Source: an uncultured Flavobacteriales bacterium | Lineage (GTDB): Bacteria; Bacteroidota; Bacteroidia; Palsa-965 | DNA length: 16,896 nt | Direction of reading: 5' to 3' | NCBI GenBank assembly: GCA_946478675.1 | Contig: CAMLEF010000061.1 | Coordinates: forward strand, 1-16,896 | Part shown: positions 7,281 to 14,883 of the stretch, piece after piece | Layout: each line of letters opens with the position of its first letter | Numbering within the stretch: position 1 is the stretch's first letter | The notes under the pieces: generated by a model | What the model saw: only the letters and a program-made list of their open reading frames with translations | Told to the model about the DNA's origin: nothing | The model's database searches: none | Position numbers and translations under genes: made by a program

Positions 7281-7321
7281 GATTTCAGAACGAAATTTCT
7301 GCGAAAATAGTGCACGGCGTT

Positions 7322-7406
7322 ATTGAAAATTGAAGATTGAAAATATTCTGTTCGATGGATATTTCTCTTCTAGAAAAGAATATTTCAATCTTGAATATTT
7401 CAATTT
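7322..7406. repeat. AT-rich imperfect inverted repeat
   Basis: The left arm contains AAGATTGAAAATATTC (7333-7348) and the right arm GAATATTTCAATCTT (7378-7392). They are reverse complements apart from a one-base length difference, with a 29-nt spacer. A related TTCAAGATTGAA segment occurs upstream of gltX near 5920. The surrounding 7281-7528 interval shows no convincing gene. Confidence 0.5.
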
Positions 7407-7528
7407 GAATGAGGGAGGAAAGCGCGGGGATTTGCGTGTGGAAAGCGAGGGTAACGCGCATCTCAATTTTTAACAAACAAAAGCGAATAAACAGTAACTT
7501 CTCCAATGGAATTCCGTTATGAAAAGGC

Positions 7529-7536
7529 TAAGTTTG
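7529..7536 (+). promoter_or_regulatory. -7 promoter element of the DUF4175 operon
   Basis: TAAGTTTG is an exact match to the Bacteroidota TAnnTTTG -7 consensus. It lies 9 nt before the ATG at 7546. No good TTTG -33 element is seen at the expected distance. Confidence 0.6.
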
Positions 7537-7545
7537 TAGGTACCC

Positions 7546-10500
7546 ATGCAATCGACAGGAAACAGCTACGACCTTTTGCTGGCTAAGCTCGACGAGTTTA
7601 TCCGGAAGTATTACAAGAACCAGCTCATCCGCGGGTTGTTGTATGCTACCGGCATCATGCTCGGCGGTTTCCTGCTGATCACCACGCTGGAATACTTCGG
7701 GCATTTCGAACGTATCGTACGCGCAGTGCTTTTCTGGGGATTTGTTACGGCAACGCTTGCGGTATTGGCGAAGCTCGTCGCGATCCCGCTCTTCAAGCTC
7801 AACAGGATCGGCAAGCTCATCTCGCATGATGACGCCGCTTCCATCATCGGGAAACATTTTACCAATGTCCAGGACAAGCTGCTCAACGTGCTGCAGCTGC
7901 GTCGCGCGGACGTGCCTAACGGCGTGAGCCCGGCGCTTATCCAGGCCAGCATCGACCAGAAGATCGGCGAGCTGAAGCCGGTGCCGTTTACTTCCGCCAT
8001 CGATCTCCGCCAGAACCGCAAATACGCCAAGTACGCGCTCATCCCGCTGCTGCTGATCCTCGTGGTCGTTTTCACCAACGCCGGCATCATCACCGAAAGC
8101 ACCAACCGCCTCGTGCATTCCGACCAGGATTTCGAAGCCGAAGCGCCGTTCAAATTCATCGTGAATGCCAACAACCCGATGAAGACGGTGGAGAACGAAG
8201 ATTTCCCCGTCAGCGTCAAGCTCACCGGCAACGAAATTCCCGAAAGCGTTTTCATCCTCGTCGACGGCAACGAATACAAGCTGAACCGCGACAACACGAT
8301 CAACTTCAGCTACGTTTTCCGCAATGTGCAGAAGTCGAAAACTTTCCGCCTTTCCGCCGACGGATTCACCTCGAAAGAATATACGCTCGAAGTCTTGCCG
8401 AACCCGATCGTGCTCAACTTCGACGTCGAGCTGAATTATCCGAAATACACCGGCCGCAAAAACGAAACGCTGAAGAACACCGGCGACCTCGTGGTTCCTG
8501 CCGGCACGCAAATCACCTGGAAGTTCAATACGCGCGCCACGAAGAATTTCCTCTTCGCTTTCAGCGATACTTCTTTTGCGCTGAAACAAACCGGCGAAAA
8601 TGCGTTCTCCTTCACGCAGCGCCTGATGGAAAGCCGCAATTATTCGCTGCACACGGCCAACGAATACATCCGTAGCAAAGACTCCATCCACTACAGCATC
8701 AACGTCATCCCCGACCTCTTCCCGGCTATTTCCGTCGAAGAGAAAAAAGATTCCGTTTCCCGCCTGCACATGTATTTCACAGGCGAGGTGAAAGACGATT
8801 ACGGTTTCACCCGCCTGGCGTTCGTTTATCATCGCCTGAACAAAACCGATTCACTCGGCCGTGAGCTTCCCGAAAAAACGCAGGTCGTTCCCATCAACGT
8901 CAGCACCACCGTGCAGCGCGACCAGTTCTATTACTACTGGGACCTTTCCCGCCTCGGCATTTCTCCCGGCGACGAGATCGAATATTATTTCGAGATCTGG
9001 GACAACGACGGCGTTCACGGTGCAAAATCGACGCGCTCGCAGCGGATGGTTTTCCACGCGCCCACCAAGCAGGAGCTCGCCCAGCAGCAAAGCGCCAACA
9101 ACGAAAAAACCGAAGAGGAGCTCGAAGCCAGCCTTTCCGAATCCAAGGCGCTGCAGAAAGACATTGACGACCTCTACAAAAAGCTGATGGATAAAAAGCA
9201 GCTCAGCTGGGAGGACAAGAAGAAGCTCGAAGACCTCAGGAACCGCCAGCAGGCCCTGCAGCAGAAGATCGACAAGCTCAAGCAGCAGAACGCGCAGAAC
9301 ATGCAGCAGCAGCAGGAAATGCTGCCGAACGATCCGAACGCCGCCGCCGAGCAGGAACAGATGCAGCAGCTCATGGACCAGCTCAGCACGGAGGACATGA
9401 AGAAGATGCTGGAGAAGCTTGAGCAGCTGATGCAGAATCCGGATAAGGACAAGACGCAGAAGACGCTCGACGAGATGAAGCAGGAGAACAAGGATTCGCA
9501 GAAGGACATTGACCGTACGCTGAATCTTTTCCGCGACATGCTCGTGCAGCAAAAGCTGGATGACGCCATCAAGGAGCTCGACCAGATGCAGAAGCAGCAG
9601 GATTCGCTGGCGAACCTCTCGCAGCAGAACAACCTCAGCAAGCAGCAGAAGGAAGACATCAAGAATGCGCAGGACAGCCTGAATAAACAGTTCCAGGAAT
9701 TCCGCAAGAAGATGGACCAGATCGAGGAGCTCAACTCCAAGCTCGATCAGCCGCACGATCTTCCGAACACCGACCTGAAAGAGCTCGAGGTGCAGCAGCA
9801 GCAGCGCGAAGGCTCGCAGAACATGAACGAAGGCTCGCAGAAAAAAGCGGGACAAAACCAAAAGCAGGCCGCTGACGACATGAAGCAGCTCGGCCAGGAA
9901 TTGCAGTCGGCGCAGGAGAAGATGAACGAGGAAGAGAACGCCGAAGACATGCAGGCCATCCGCCAGCTGCTCGACAACCTCATCCAGCTTTCCTTCGACC
10001 AGGAAGCGCTCATGGTGAAAATGAAAAACACCAGCGTGAACGATCCGCAGTACCCTACCCTCGCCCGCGAGCAGAAGAAGCTGCAGGACGATTCGAAGAT
10101 GATCGAGGACAGCCTCCTTGCCCTGAGCAAGCGCAACCCGAAGATCTCGCCGAAGGTGAACAAAGAGATCACGAACATCAACATGAACATGGAGCGCTCC
10201 CGCTCTGCCCTCGGCGACCGCAACACGAGTGAAGCGCAAAACCGCAGCCAGATGGCGATGACCTCCATCAATGAGCTCGCGCTGATCCTGAACGAATCGC
10301 TCGAGAACATGATGCAGCAGGCGAACCAGCAGAACAAGAGCCAGTGTTCGGGCGGCAAATGCAACAAGCCGGGCAACGGCAAGAAGAACAAGCCGGGCAT
10401 GTCCAGTCTTCGCCAGCAGCAGCAATCGCTCAACCAGCGCATGCAGAAGGCGCAGCAGAACGGCGGCGCCAGCGCGGAAGAATTAGCGAAGATGGCGGCC

Positions 10501-10896
10501 GAGCAGGAAATGATCCGTCGCATGCTGGAAGAAGCCGGCAAGCAGGGCAAACAGGATGGCGGCGGTCCGGATCCCGGCGGCGAGACCCAGAAGAAAATGG
10601 AAGAGACGGAAAACGATCTCGTCAACAAAGCTATTACGCCCGAAACGATCAAGCGGCAGCAGGAGATCCTGGACAAAATGCTCGAGTATGAAAAAGCCGA
10701 GCAGCAGAAGGAAATGGACAACCAGCGCCAGTCGAACGAAGCAAAAAATCAACAGGAAAGTAACCCTGAAGGATTTTCTGAGTATAACAGGCAGAAAGAG
10801 AAGGAAGCAGAATTGTTGAAGACGGTTCCCCCCGCGCTTTCACCATTCTACAAAACCAAGGTAAGTAGTTACTTCAACGGTGTAGAGCAAAAATGA
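7546..10896 (+). CDS. DUF4175 family membrane-anchored coiled-coil protein
   Basis: This 1116-residue protein matches the large DUF4175 proteins of Bacteroidota, whose function is not established. Three hydrophobic segments lie near the N-terminus (about 28-47, 57-80 and 161-182). They are followed by a beta-rich region (about 190-500) with Ig-like spacing (LNYPKYTGRKNETLKNTGDL, DDYGFTRLAFVYHRL, GDEIEYYFEIWDNDG). From about 505 to 1090 the protein is extremely rich in Gln, Lys, Glu and Met, with heptad-like patterning predicting long coiled coils. Residues 933-950 interrupt this with a Gly/Lys-rich QCSGGKCNKPGNGKKNKPG containing Cys934 and Cys939. The topology suggests an inner-membrane anchor with a long exported stalk, which is an inference. 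Its stop overlaps the next ATG (ATGA), indicating translational coupling to the ATPase gene. Confidence 0.9.
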   Translation: MQSTGNSYDLLLAKLDEFIRKYYKNQLIRGLLYATGIMLGGFLLITTLEYFGHFERIVRAVLFWGFVTATLAVLAKLVAIPLFKLNRIGKLISHDDAASIIGKHFTNVQDKLLNVLQLRRADVPNGVSPALIQASIDQKIGELKPVPFTSAIDLRQNRKYAKYALIPLLLILVVVFTNAGIITESTNRLVHSDQDFEAEAPFKFIVNANNPMKTVENEDFPVSVKLTGNEIPESVFILVDGNEYKLNRDNTINFSYVFRNVQKSKTFRLSADGFTSKEYTLEVLPNPIVLNFDVELNYPKYTGRKNETLKNTGDLVVPAGTQITWKFNTRATKNFLFAFSDTSFALKQTGENAFSFTQRLMESRNYSLHTANEYIRSKDSIHYSINVIPDLFPAISVEEKKDSVSRLHMYFTGEVKDDYGFTRLAFVYHRLNKTDSLGRELPEKTQVVPINVSTTVQRDQFYYYWDLSRLGISPGDEIEYYFEIWDNDGVHGAKSTRSQRMVFHAPTKQELAQQQSANNEKTEEELEASLSESKALQKDIDDLYKKLMDKKQLSWEDKKKLEDLRNRQQALQQKIDKLKQQNAQNMQQQQEMLPNDPNAAAEQEQMQQLMDQLSTEDMKKMLEKLEQLMQNPDKDKTQKTLDEMKQENKDSQKDIDRTLNLFRDMLVQQKLDDAIKELDQMQKQQDSLANLSQQNNLSKQQKEDIKNAQDSLNKQFQEFRKKMDQIEELNSKLDQPHDLPNTDLKELEVQQQQREGSQNMNEGSQKKAGQNQKQAADDMKQLGQELQSAQEKMNEEENAEDMQAIRQLLDNLIQLSFDQEALMVKMKNTSVNDPQYPTLAREQKKLQDDSKMIEDSLLALSKRNPKISPKVNKEITNINMNMERSRSALGDRNTSEAQNRSQMAMTSINELALILNESLENMMQQANQQNKSQCSGGKCNKPGNGKKNKPGMSSLRQQQQSLNQRMQKAQQNGGASAEELAKMAAEQEMIRRMLEEAGKQGKQDGGGPDPGGETQKKMEETENDLVNKAITPETIKRQQEILDKMLEYEKAEQQKEMDNQRQSNEAKNQQESNPEGFSEYNRQKEKEAELLKTVPPALSPFYKTKVSSYFNGVEQK

Positions 10897-11321
10897 CCCA
10901 TGCAGAAGAAATGATCAGGGAGCAAAAAATATCGTTCCCGTCGGTAGCCGACAATATCGGACTTGTTGAAAAGCTGATCAACGAAATTTGTGCCTCCTAT
11001 CAGATTTCCGAAGATTACTATGGCAATATCCTCGTCGCAGTTACGGAAGCAGTAAACAACGCGATCCAGCACGGCAACCGCCTTGACCCCGGCAAGAAAG
11101 TAGACCTCTCGTTTTCCTCGGGCAATAACGTGCTTGCCTTTGAAGTTTCCGACCAAGGCGACGGATTCAGCTTCGATTCCCTCCCCGATCCTACGAACCC
11201 CGAGAACATCGAAAAACCGAACGGTCGTGGCGTTTTCCTCATGCGCCATCTCGCCGACAAAGTAGAGTTCAGCAACAGCGGCCGCACGGTCCAGCTCGAG
11301 TTTTCCATTTCCCGCAATTAA
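10893..11321 (+). CDS. anti-sigma-factor-type ATP-binding protein (HATPase_c_2)
   Basis: This 142-residue stand-alone GHKL ATPase domain resembles SpoIIAB/RsbW serine kinases. The N box is VTEAVNNAIQHGN (50-62), the G1 box SDQGDGF (86-92) and the G2 region GRGVFLMRHLAD (111-122). These bind ATP/Mg in the family. Relatives phosphorylate anti-sigma antagonists or bind sigma factors. No sigma factor or STAS-domain antagonist is encoded next to it, so its partner is elsewhere or its role differs. It overlaps the DUF4175 stop by 4 nt and the ybeY start by 1 nt (TAATG), so the three are coupled. An internal ATG at residue 7 is possible, but the overlap favours the start given. Confidence 0.92.
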   Translation: MTHAEEMIREQKISFPSVADNIGLVEKLINEICASYQISEDYYGNILVAVTEAVNNAIQHGNRLDPGKKVDLSFSSGNNVLAFEVSDQGDGFSFDSLPDPTNPENIEKPNGRGVFLMRHLADKVEFSNSGRTVQLEFSISRN

Positions 11322-11758
11322 TGGCGACACATCTTTCGTTTGCTACGGGAGATGTCTCCTTTACGCTTCGTAACAAAACGGCGATCGCAGCCTGGCTGAA
11401 AGCTATTGCCAAAAGCCACAAGCGCACGATCGGCTCTCTCTCCTACTCGTTCGTTTCCGACGAATATCTCTTGTCGATCAACAAGCGATTCCTCAAGCAC
11501 AACACGTATACCGACATCATCACCTTCGATTATTCTTCCGAAGAGCAGTCGAAGAATGTCGTGTCGGGCGAGATCTACATCAGCATAGAGCGTGTTGCGG
11601 ACAATGCGGGAAAGTTCGGCGTCTCGAAAAAAGATGAGTTGCATCGCGTCATGGCACACGGCTTGTTGCATCTTTGCGGCTTCCGCGACAAGACTTCTGC
11701 CGAGCAGAAACGCATGCGAGCGGAAGAGGAAAATGCTTTAGCTTTACGTAAATTCTAA
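11321..11758 (+). CDS. ybeY: endoribonuclease YbeY (rRNA maturation factor)
   Basis: This 145-residue member of the UPF0054 metalloprotein family acts in 16S rRNA 3'-end maturation and 70S ribosome quality control in the cytosol. The family block NKRFLKHNTYTDIITFDY (54-71) and SGEIYISIERV are present. The metal motif is HGLLHLCGFRD (113-123). H113 and H117 are retained, but the third ligand position is D123 rather than the His of the E. coli-type HGxLHLxGYDH. From memory this Asp is usual in Bacteroidota YbeY, so the enzyme need not be impaired. It is translationally coupled to the ATPase gene upstream and is followed after 10 nt by a secreted protein. Confidence 0.95.
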   Translation: MATHLSFATGDVSFTLRNKTAIAAWLKAIAKSHKRTIGSLSYSFVSDEYLLSINKRFLKHNTYTDIITFDYSSEEQSKNVVSGEIYISIERVADNAGKFGVSKKDELHRVMAHGLLHLCGFRDKTSAEQKRMRAEEENALALRKF

Positions 11759-11768
11759 CCGGCAATCC

Positions 11769-12218
11769 ATGAAAACAATTCTTACTTCTGCCCTTCTCTG
11801 CCTCGGTCTTGTTTCTTTTGCCCAGACGCAGCAGAAAGCGCCCGCCACTGCAACGGCTACGCAAACCACCGTTCTTACTCCGAAAGCCAAGTCGCTTTGC
11901 AAAGAGTGGAACTTATCCAAGACAGAAAACTTCGGCGATCAGCACGACCCGAGCGAACAGCAAAAGAACGATAAGCTCATCCTGATGGAGAACGGTCGTT
12001 ACCGTCTCATCTATAACGGCGTTGCCGAAGGTGGTACCTGGACGCTCGACAAGGCGAATGTGTGGCTCACGCTGACCACGGACAACGGCACCGTCAAGAA
12101 ATTCAAAGTGATCGAATCAACGGACAAATCGCTCAAGGTGGATTACCGTGACGAGACGGATATACACAACATCCTTTATTACGCTCCTGCCGCCAGCACC
12201 ACCCAAGGCAAGCAGTAA
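11769..12218 (+). CDS. small secreted protein, lipocalin-like in outline, hypothetical
   Basis: This 149-residue protein has a clear Sec signal peptide (MKTILTSALLCLGLVSFAQ, probable cleavage after FAQ), then a Thr/Ala/Gln-rich linker to about residue 36. The mature domain runs LCKEWNLSKTENFGDQ, then LILMENGRYRLIYNGVAEGG, TWTLDKANVWLTLTTDNG and KKFKVIESTDKSLKVDYRD. This order (a Trp-containing first strand, a GRY strand, GTWTL, and a hydrophobic strand ending the barrel) resembles the lipocalin-like domains common in secreted Bacteroidota proteins, but I cannot name a family with certainty. The gene lies 10 nt after ybeY and ends before a strong terminator, so it appears to be the last gene of the DUF4175 operon. 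Function unknown. Confidence 0.72.
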   Translation: MKTILTSALLCLGLVSFAQTQQKAPATATATQTTVLTPKAKSLCKEWNLSKTENFGDQHDPSEQQKNDKLILMENGRYRLIYNGVAEGGTWTLDKANVWLTLTTDNGTVKKFKVIESTDKSLKVDYRDETDIHNILYYAPAASTTQGKQ

Positions 12219-12287
12219 CGTGCGTAAGACCGTTTAATTCTTCCTGCTCTTCTCCCCTTTTCTTGGGAAAGCACAGAGCAACACAAC

Positions 12288-12319
12288 AAAAGCCTTGTCC
12301 GAAACGGAGAAGGCTTTTT
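12288..12319 (+). terminator. rho-independent terminator closing the DUF4175-ybeY operon
   Basis: A 14-bp stem (12288-12301 with 12305-12318), with one G-G mismatch at 12297/12309, closes on a 3-nt AAA loop. The A-rich 5' arm and the GGCTTTTT 3' arm give a five-T tail. This is the best terminator in the window. Confidence 0.9.
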
Positions 12320-12627
12320 GCTATGAGTGGAAACCGGTCCGCACCGACACCGTTCTCAATCCGGATGAATGGTTCCGTGGACAAATGTTGCTGCTAGGAC
12401 GGGCCCACAATTACCGCATGGCATTAGGCGAACGACAGATTTCTTCTGGATCCTGGAGTTTCTCCCCAGCTCACAAATGATCACATTGACGTCTTCCTCC
12501 GGAAAGCTAGTTGAGGCTTGTCTCTGTGTCTGGCGATGGATTAGTTCTCGAGCTGCCCGGTCACGGTTGCTTATACTTCGAAGAGCCTCCTCCTCCATTT
12601 GACCAAGATGCTCCACATTCGTCTTCG
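12320..12627. other. intergenic segment of unexplained composition with weak open frames
   Basis: About 300 bp between the operon terminator and the first parS site show no recognisable gene. A minus-strand frame from ATG 12598 to TGA 12356 would give an 80-residue Arg/Gln/Glu-containing protein beginning MEEEALRSISNRDRAARELI. Its use of AGA, AGG, CTA and ATA codons is unlike the CTG/CGC-rich neighbours. There is no promoter of the local type next to its start. Overlapping plus-strand frames look no better. It may be non-coding DNA, a gene remnant or acquired sequence. Confidence 0.4.
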
Positions 12628-12643
12628 TGTTTCACGTGAAACA
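12628..12643. promoter_or_regulatory. parS-like ParB-binding site 1
   Basis: TGTTTCACGTGAAACA is a perfect 16-bp palindrome. It matches the widely conserved chromosomal parS consensus (TGTTNCACGTGAAACA). It lies about 100 bp upstream of mnmG in non-coding DNA. ParB binding here is inferred from the motif. Confidence 0.88.
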
Positions 12644-12703
12644 ATCGTGATTTTTCCTCTTTTGAATTGACAACAATCGACCGTCGATAACCCCATCTTT
12701 CAC

Positions 12704-12736
12704 TTGCGGGCTTGGCTTTCCTTTGCCGTACCTTTG
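12704..12736 (+). promoter_or_regulatory. mnmG promoter
   Basis: The -7 element TACCTTTG (12729-12736) is an exact TAnnTTTG match followed by CA. A TTG at 12704-12706 could serve as the -33 element, although the 22-nt spacing is long. The ATG at 12741 is 4 nt downstream of the -7 element. The promoter overlaps the TTG of a possible six-codon extension, which rules that start out. Confidence 0.65.
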
Positions 12737-12740
12737 CATC

Positions 12741-14606
12741 ATGTTGAAAGAATATGATGTGATTGTCGTAGGCGCCGGTCATGCCGGTTGTGAAGCCGCT
12801 GCCGCCGCCGCTAATCTCGGCTCATCGGTTTTGCTCGTCACGATGAACATGCAAACCATCGCCCAGATGAGCTGCAACCCGGCCATGGGTGGCGTCGCGA
12901 AAGGACAGATTGTGCGGGAGATCGATGCGCTCGGGGGCTACTCCGGAATCGTTACAGATAAAACGGCGATTCAATTTCGCATGCTGAACCGCTCGAAAGG
13001 ACCCGCCATGTGGAGCCCGCGTGTGCAGAGCGACCGCTGGCGTTTTGCTGAAGAATGGCGTCTCATGCTGGAGCGTACACCGAATGTCGACTTCTGGCAG
13101 GACATGGTCAATGGCCTGATCGTGGAGGATGATAAAGTCTGCGGCGTGGTGACCGGGATGGGAATGAAGATTCGCAGTAAGGCGGTTGTCCTGACGAACG
13201 GAACCTTTCTGAACGGCCTGATCCATATCGGCGAAAAACAATTTGGCGGTGGCCGGAGCGGGGAGAGGGCAGCAACAGGAATCACCGAGCAGCTGATCTC
13301 ACTTGGCTTCGAAAGCGGCCGTATGAAAACCGGGACGCCTCCCCGTGTGGACGGCCGCAGCCTGGATTATTCGAAAATGGAAGTGCAGCCGGGCGATGAA
13401 ACCCCGGAGAAGTTCTCGTATTCAGATGAGACGTCTCCGCTCACGAAACAGCGTCCCTGCCATATCACCTATACCAACCAGGAAGTTCACGATATCCTGC
13501 GGACGGGCTTTGAAAAATCGCCCATGTATTCCGGCAGAATTCAAGGGCTTGGTCCGCGTTATTGCCCCTCAATCGAGGACAAGATCAATCGCTTCGCTGA
13601 CAAAAACAGACACCAAATCTTTGTAGAACCGGAAGGTTGGGATACGGTGGAGGTTTATGTTAACGGGTTCTCGACATCCTTGCCGGAAGATGTGCAGATG
13701 CAGGCGCTACGGAAAGTGCCGGGCTTTGAGAATGTCAAGATGTTCCGCCCCGGGTACGCCATCGAATACGACTACTTCCCGCCGGTTCAGTTGGATCTTA
13801 CGCTGCAAACCAAGCGCATCGCGAACCTCTATTTTGCCGGCCAGATCAACGGAACTACCGGGTACGAAGAAGCCGCCTGCCAGGGATTGATGGCGGGAAT
13901 CAACGCGCATCTGAAGATCAATGGCAGGGAGCCGTTTATCCTGCAACGTTCTGAAGCTTACATTGGCGTTCTTATCGATGACCTCGTGACGAAAGGAACG
14001 GAAGAACCGTACCGGATGTTCACGTCCCGTGCCGAATACCGGATTCTCCTGCGGCAGGACAACGCAGATATCCGTTTGACTCCGCGGTCGCATGAGCTGG
14101 GCCTTGCCTCACAGGCGCGACTGGATCGGGTGAAGGAGAAGATGCTCCACACGGAACAAATCATGAAGTTCTTCAAGGAAGAAAGTGTGCTCCCGGAAGA
14201 GATCAATCCGGCGCTGGAGATGATGGGATCTTCCCCGGTTACACAACGGGTGAAGATGTTTTCGGTTCTTTCGCGCCCGGGCGTTTCGATTTATGATTTT
14301 GTAAACGGAAGCGAAAAAGCCCGGGAATTCCTGAGCCGCTATCGCAAGGAAGACGTCGAACAAGCCGAGATCCGTATGAAATATGACGGCTATATCCAAC
14401 GCGAAAGTGAAATGGCCGACAAGCTGACGAAGCTCGATCACGTCGTTTTGGACGAAGAATTGAATTACCACCAGCTGACCTCGCTTTCCTCAGAGGCCCG
14501 TGAAAAGCTTACGCGCATTCGACCCCAAACACTCGGGCAAGCCTCCCGGATCAGCGGAATAAGCCCGGCCGACATTTCAGTTTTAATGGTCTACCTCGGT
14601 CGCTAA
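12741..14606 (+). CDS. mnmG: tRNA uridine-5-carboxymethylaminomethyl modification enzyme MnmG (GidA)
   Basis: This 621-residue FAD/NADH-dependent enzyme works with MnmE to install the cmnm5 group on wobble U34 of certain tRNAs. The N-terminal FAD-binding motif is VVGAGHAGCEAA (9-20), followed by CNPAMGGVAKG (45-55), RMKTGTPPRVDG (194-205) and the GidA signature GQINGTTGYEEAACQG (367-382). The C-terminal MnmE/tRNA-interacting domain is complete, and the length is close to the E. coli protein (629). A TTG at 12723 would add six residues, but the promoter -7 element covers those codons, so ATG 12741 is the start. It is monocistronic, with its own promoter and terminator. parS-like sites lie on both sides, in keeping with the common origin-proximal position of gidA. 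Confidence 0.97.
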   Translation: MLKEYDVIVVGAGHAGCEAAAAAANLGSSVLLVTMNMQTIAQMSCNPAMGGVAKGQIVREIDALGGYSGIVTDKTAIQFRMLNRSKGPAMWSPRVQSDRWRFAEEWRLMLERTPNVDFWQDMVNGLIVEDDKVCGVVTGMGMKIRSKAVVLTNGTFLNGLIHIGEKQFGGGRSGERAATGITEQLISLGFESGRMKTGTPPRVDGRSLDYSKMEVQPGDETPEKFSYSDETSPLTKQRPCHITYTNQEVHDILRTGFEKSPMYSGRIQGLGPRYCPSIEDKINRFADKNRHQIFVEPEGWDTVEVYVNGFSTSLPEDVQMQALRKVPGFENVKMFRPGYAIEYDYFPPVQLDLTLQTKRIANLYFAGQINGTTGYEEAACQGLMAGINAHLKINGREPFILQRSEAYIGVLIDDLVTKGTEEPYRMFTSRAEYRILLRQDNADIRLTPRSHELGLASQARLDRVKEKMLHTEQIMKFFKEESVLPEEINPALEMMGSSPVTQRVKMFSVLSRPGVSIYDFVNGSEKAREFLSRYRKEDVEQAEIRMKYDGYIQRESEMADKLTKLDHVVLDEELNYHQLTSLSSEAREKLTRIRPQTLGQASRISGISPADISVLMVYLGR

Positions 14607-14628
14607 CTCATCCAGGTTATCGTTCTCC

Positions 14629-14660
14629 AAGCCTCGAATCTCTTGATTCGGGGCTTTTTT
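14629..14660 (+). terminator. rho-independent terminator of mnmG
   Basis: AAGCCTCGAATC (14629-14640) pairs with GATTCGGGGCTT (14645-14656) with one T-G wobble and a 4-nt loop. It ends in a run of six T residues (14655-14660). It starts 22 nt after the mnmG stop. Confidence 0.9.
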
Positions 14661-14721
14661 ATTGCCATCACTTCTCTGCGCACATTGCGACCATTAGCTT
14701 TCCGTGCCATCTAACAAACCG

Positions 14722-14737
14722 AGTTTCACGTGAAACA
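14722..14737. promoter_or_regulatory. parS-like ParB-binding site 2
   Basis: The core GTTTCACGTGAAAC (14723-14736) is a perfect palindrome, and the 16-mer differs from the parS consensus only at its first base. It lies in the gap after mnmG. Confidence 0.82.
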
Positions 14738-14809
14738 AATGTATTATGTATCTGTTAGAATTATATATAATTAACACAATGTCAATAATTTAGAAAAAAC
14801 CCAAATCAA

Positions 14810-14838
14810 TTTGTACAGTCAAATTGTTTGTACTTTTT
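14810..14838 (+). promoter_or_regulatory. weak promoter candidate for the methyltransferase-DMT-PLP operon
   Basis: TTTG (14810-14813) is followed 17 nt later by TACTTTTT (14831-14838), one base off the -7 consensus. It abuts parS site 3, so ParB binding could interfere. Other AT-rich matches are possible, so confidence is low. Confidence 0.3.
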
Positions 14839-14854
14839 TGTTTCACGTGGAACA
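14839..14854. promoter_or_regulatory. parS-like ParB-binding site 3
   Basis: TGTTTCACGTGGAACA is the exact reverse complement of the classic TGTTCCACGTGAAACA parS sequence known from Bacillus subtilis. It lies inside the AT-rich segment. Confidence 0.9.
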
Positions 14855-14874
14855 TAGTAAAATGTTTAGAACTG

Positions 14875-14883
14875 TGTGAATAA
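14875..14883 (-). promoter_or_regulatory. DnaA box candidate
   Basis: The minus strand reads TTATTCACA, matching the TTATNCACA DnaA box consensus exactly. It is the only convincing box I found in the intergenic DNA, so on its own it does not define an origin. Confidence 0.45.

Noticed and set aside
7041..7545. tRNA or other standard RNA gene in the long gaps (also 12219-12740 and 14607-14954)
   Set aside because: No GGTTCGAATCC-like T-loop, cloverleaf pairing or rRNA-like sequence was seen in any of the three gaps.
7528..8832. 434-codon minus-strand open frame opposite the DUF4175 N-terminal half
   Set aside because: Antisense shadow with no domain, overlapping a clear gene and its promoter.
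9301..9320. CAG-repeat tract as a microsatellite or CRISPR-like repeat
   Set aside because: It is in-frame glutamine coding within the DUF4175 coiled coil; no spacer structure.
8851..10425. 524-codon minus-strand open frame opposite the DUF4175 coiled coil
   Set aside because: Leu/Val/His-rich sequence arising from antisense reading of Gln/Lys/Glu codons (CTG from CAG); a shadow.
12723..12740. TTG start adding six codons to mnmG
   Set aside because: The exact TAnnTTTG promoter element lies inside these codons, so they would not be transcribed; MLKEYDVIVVGAG is the normal family start.
12561..12782. 73-codon minus-strand frame containing FHVKH
   Set aside because: It is parS read as protein and runs through the mnmG promoter; no independent support.
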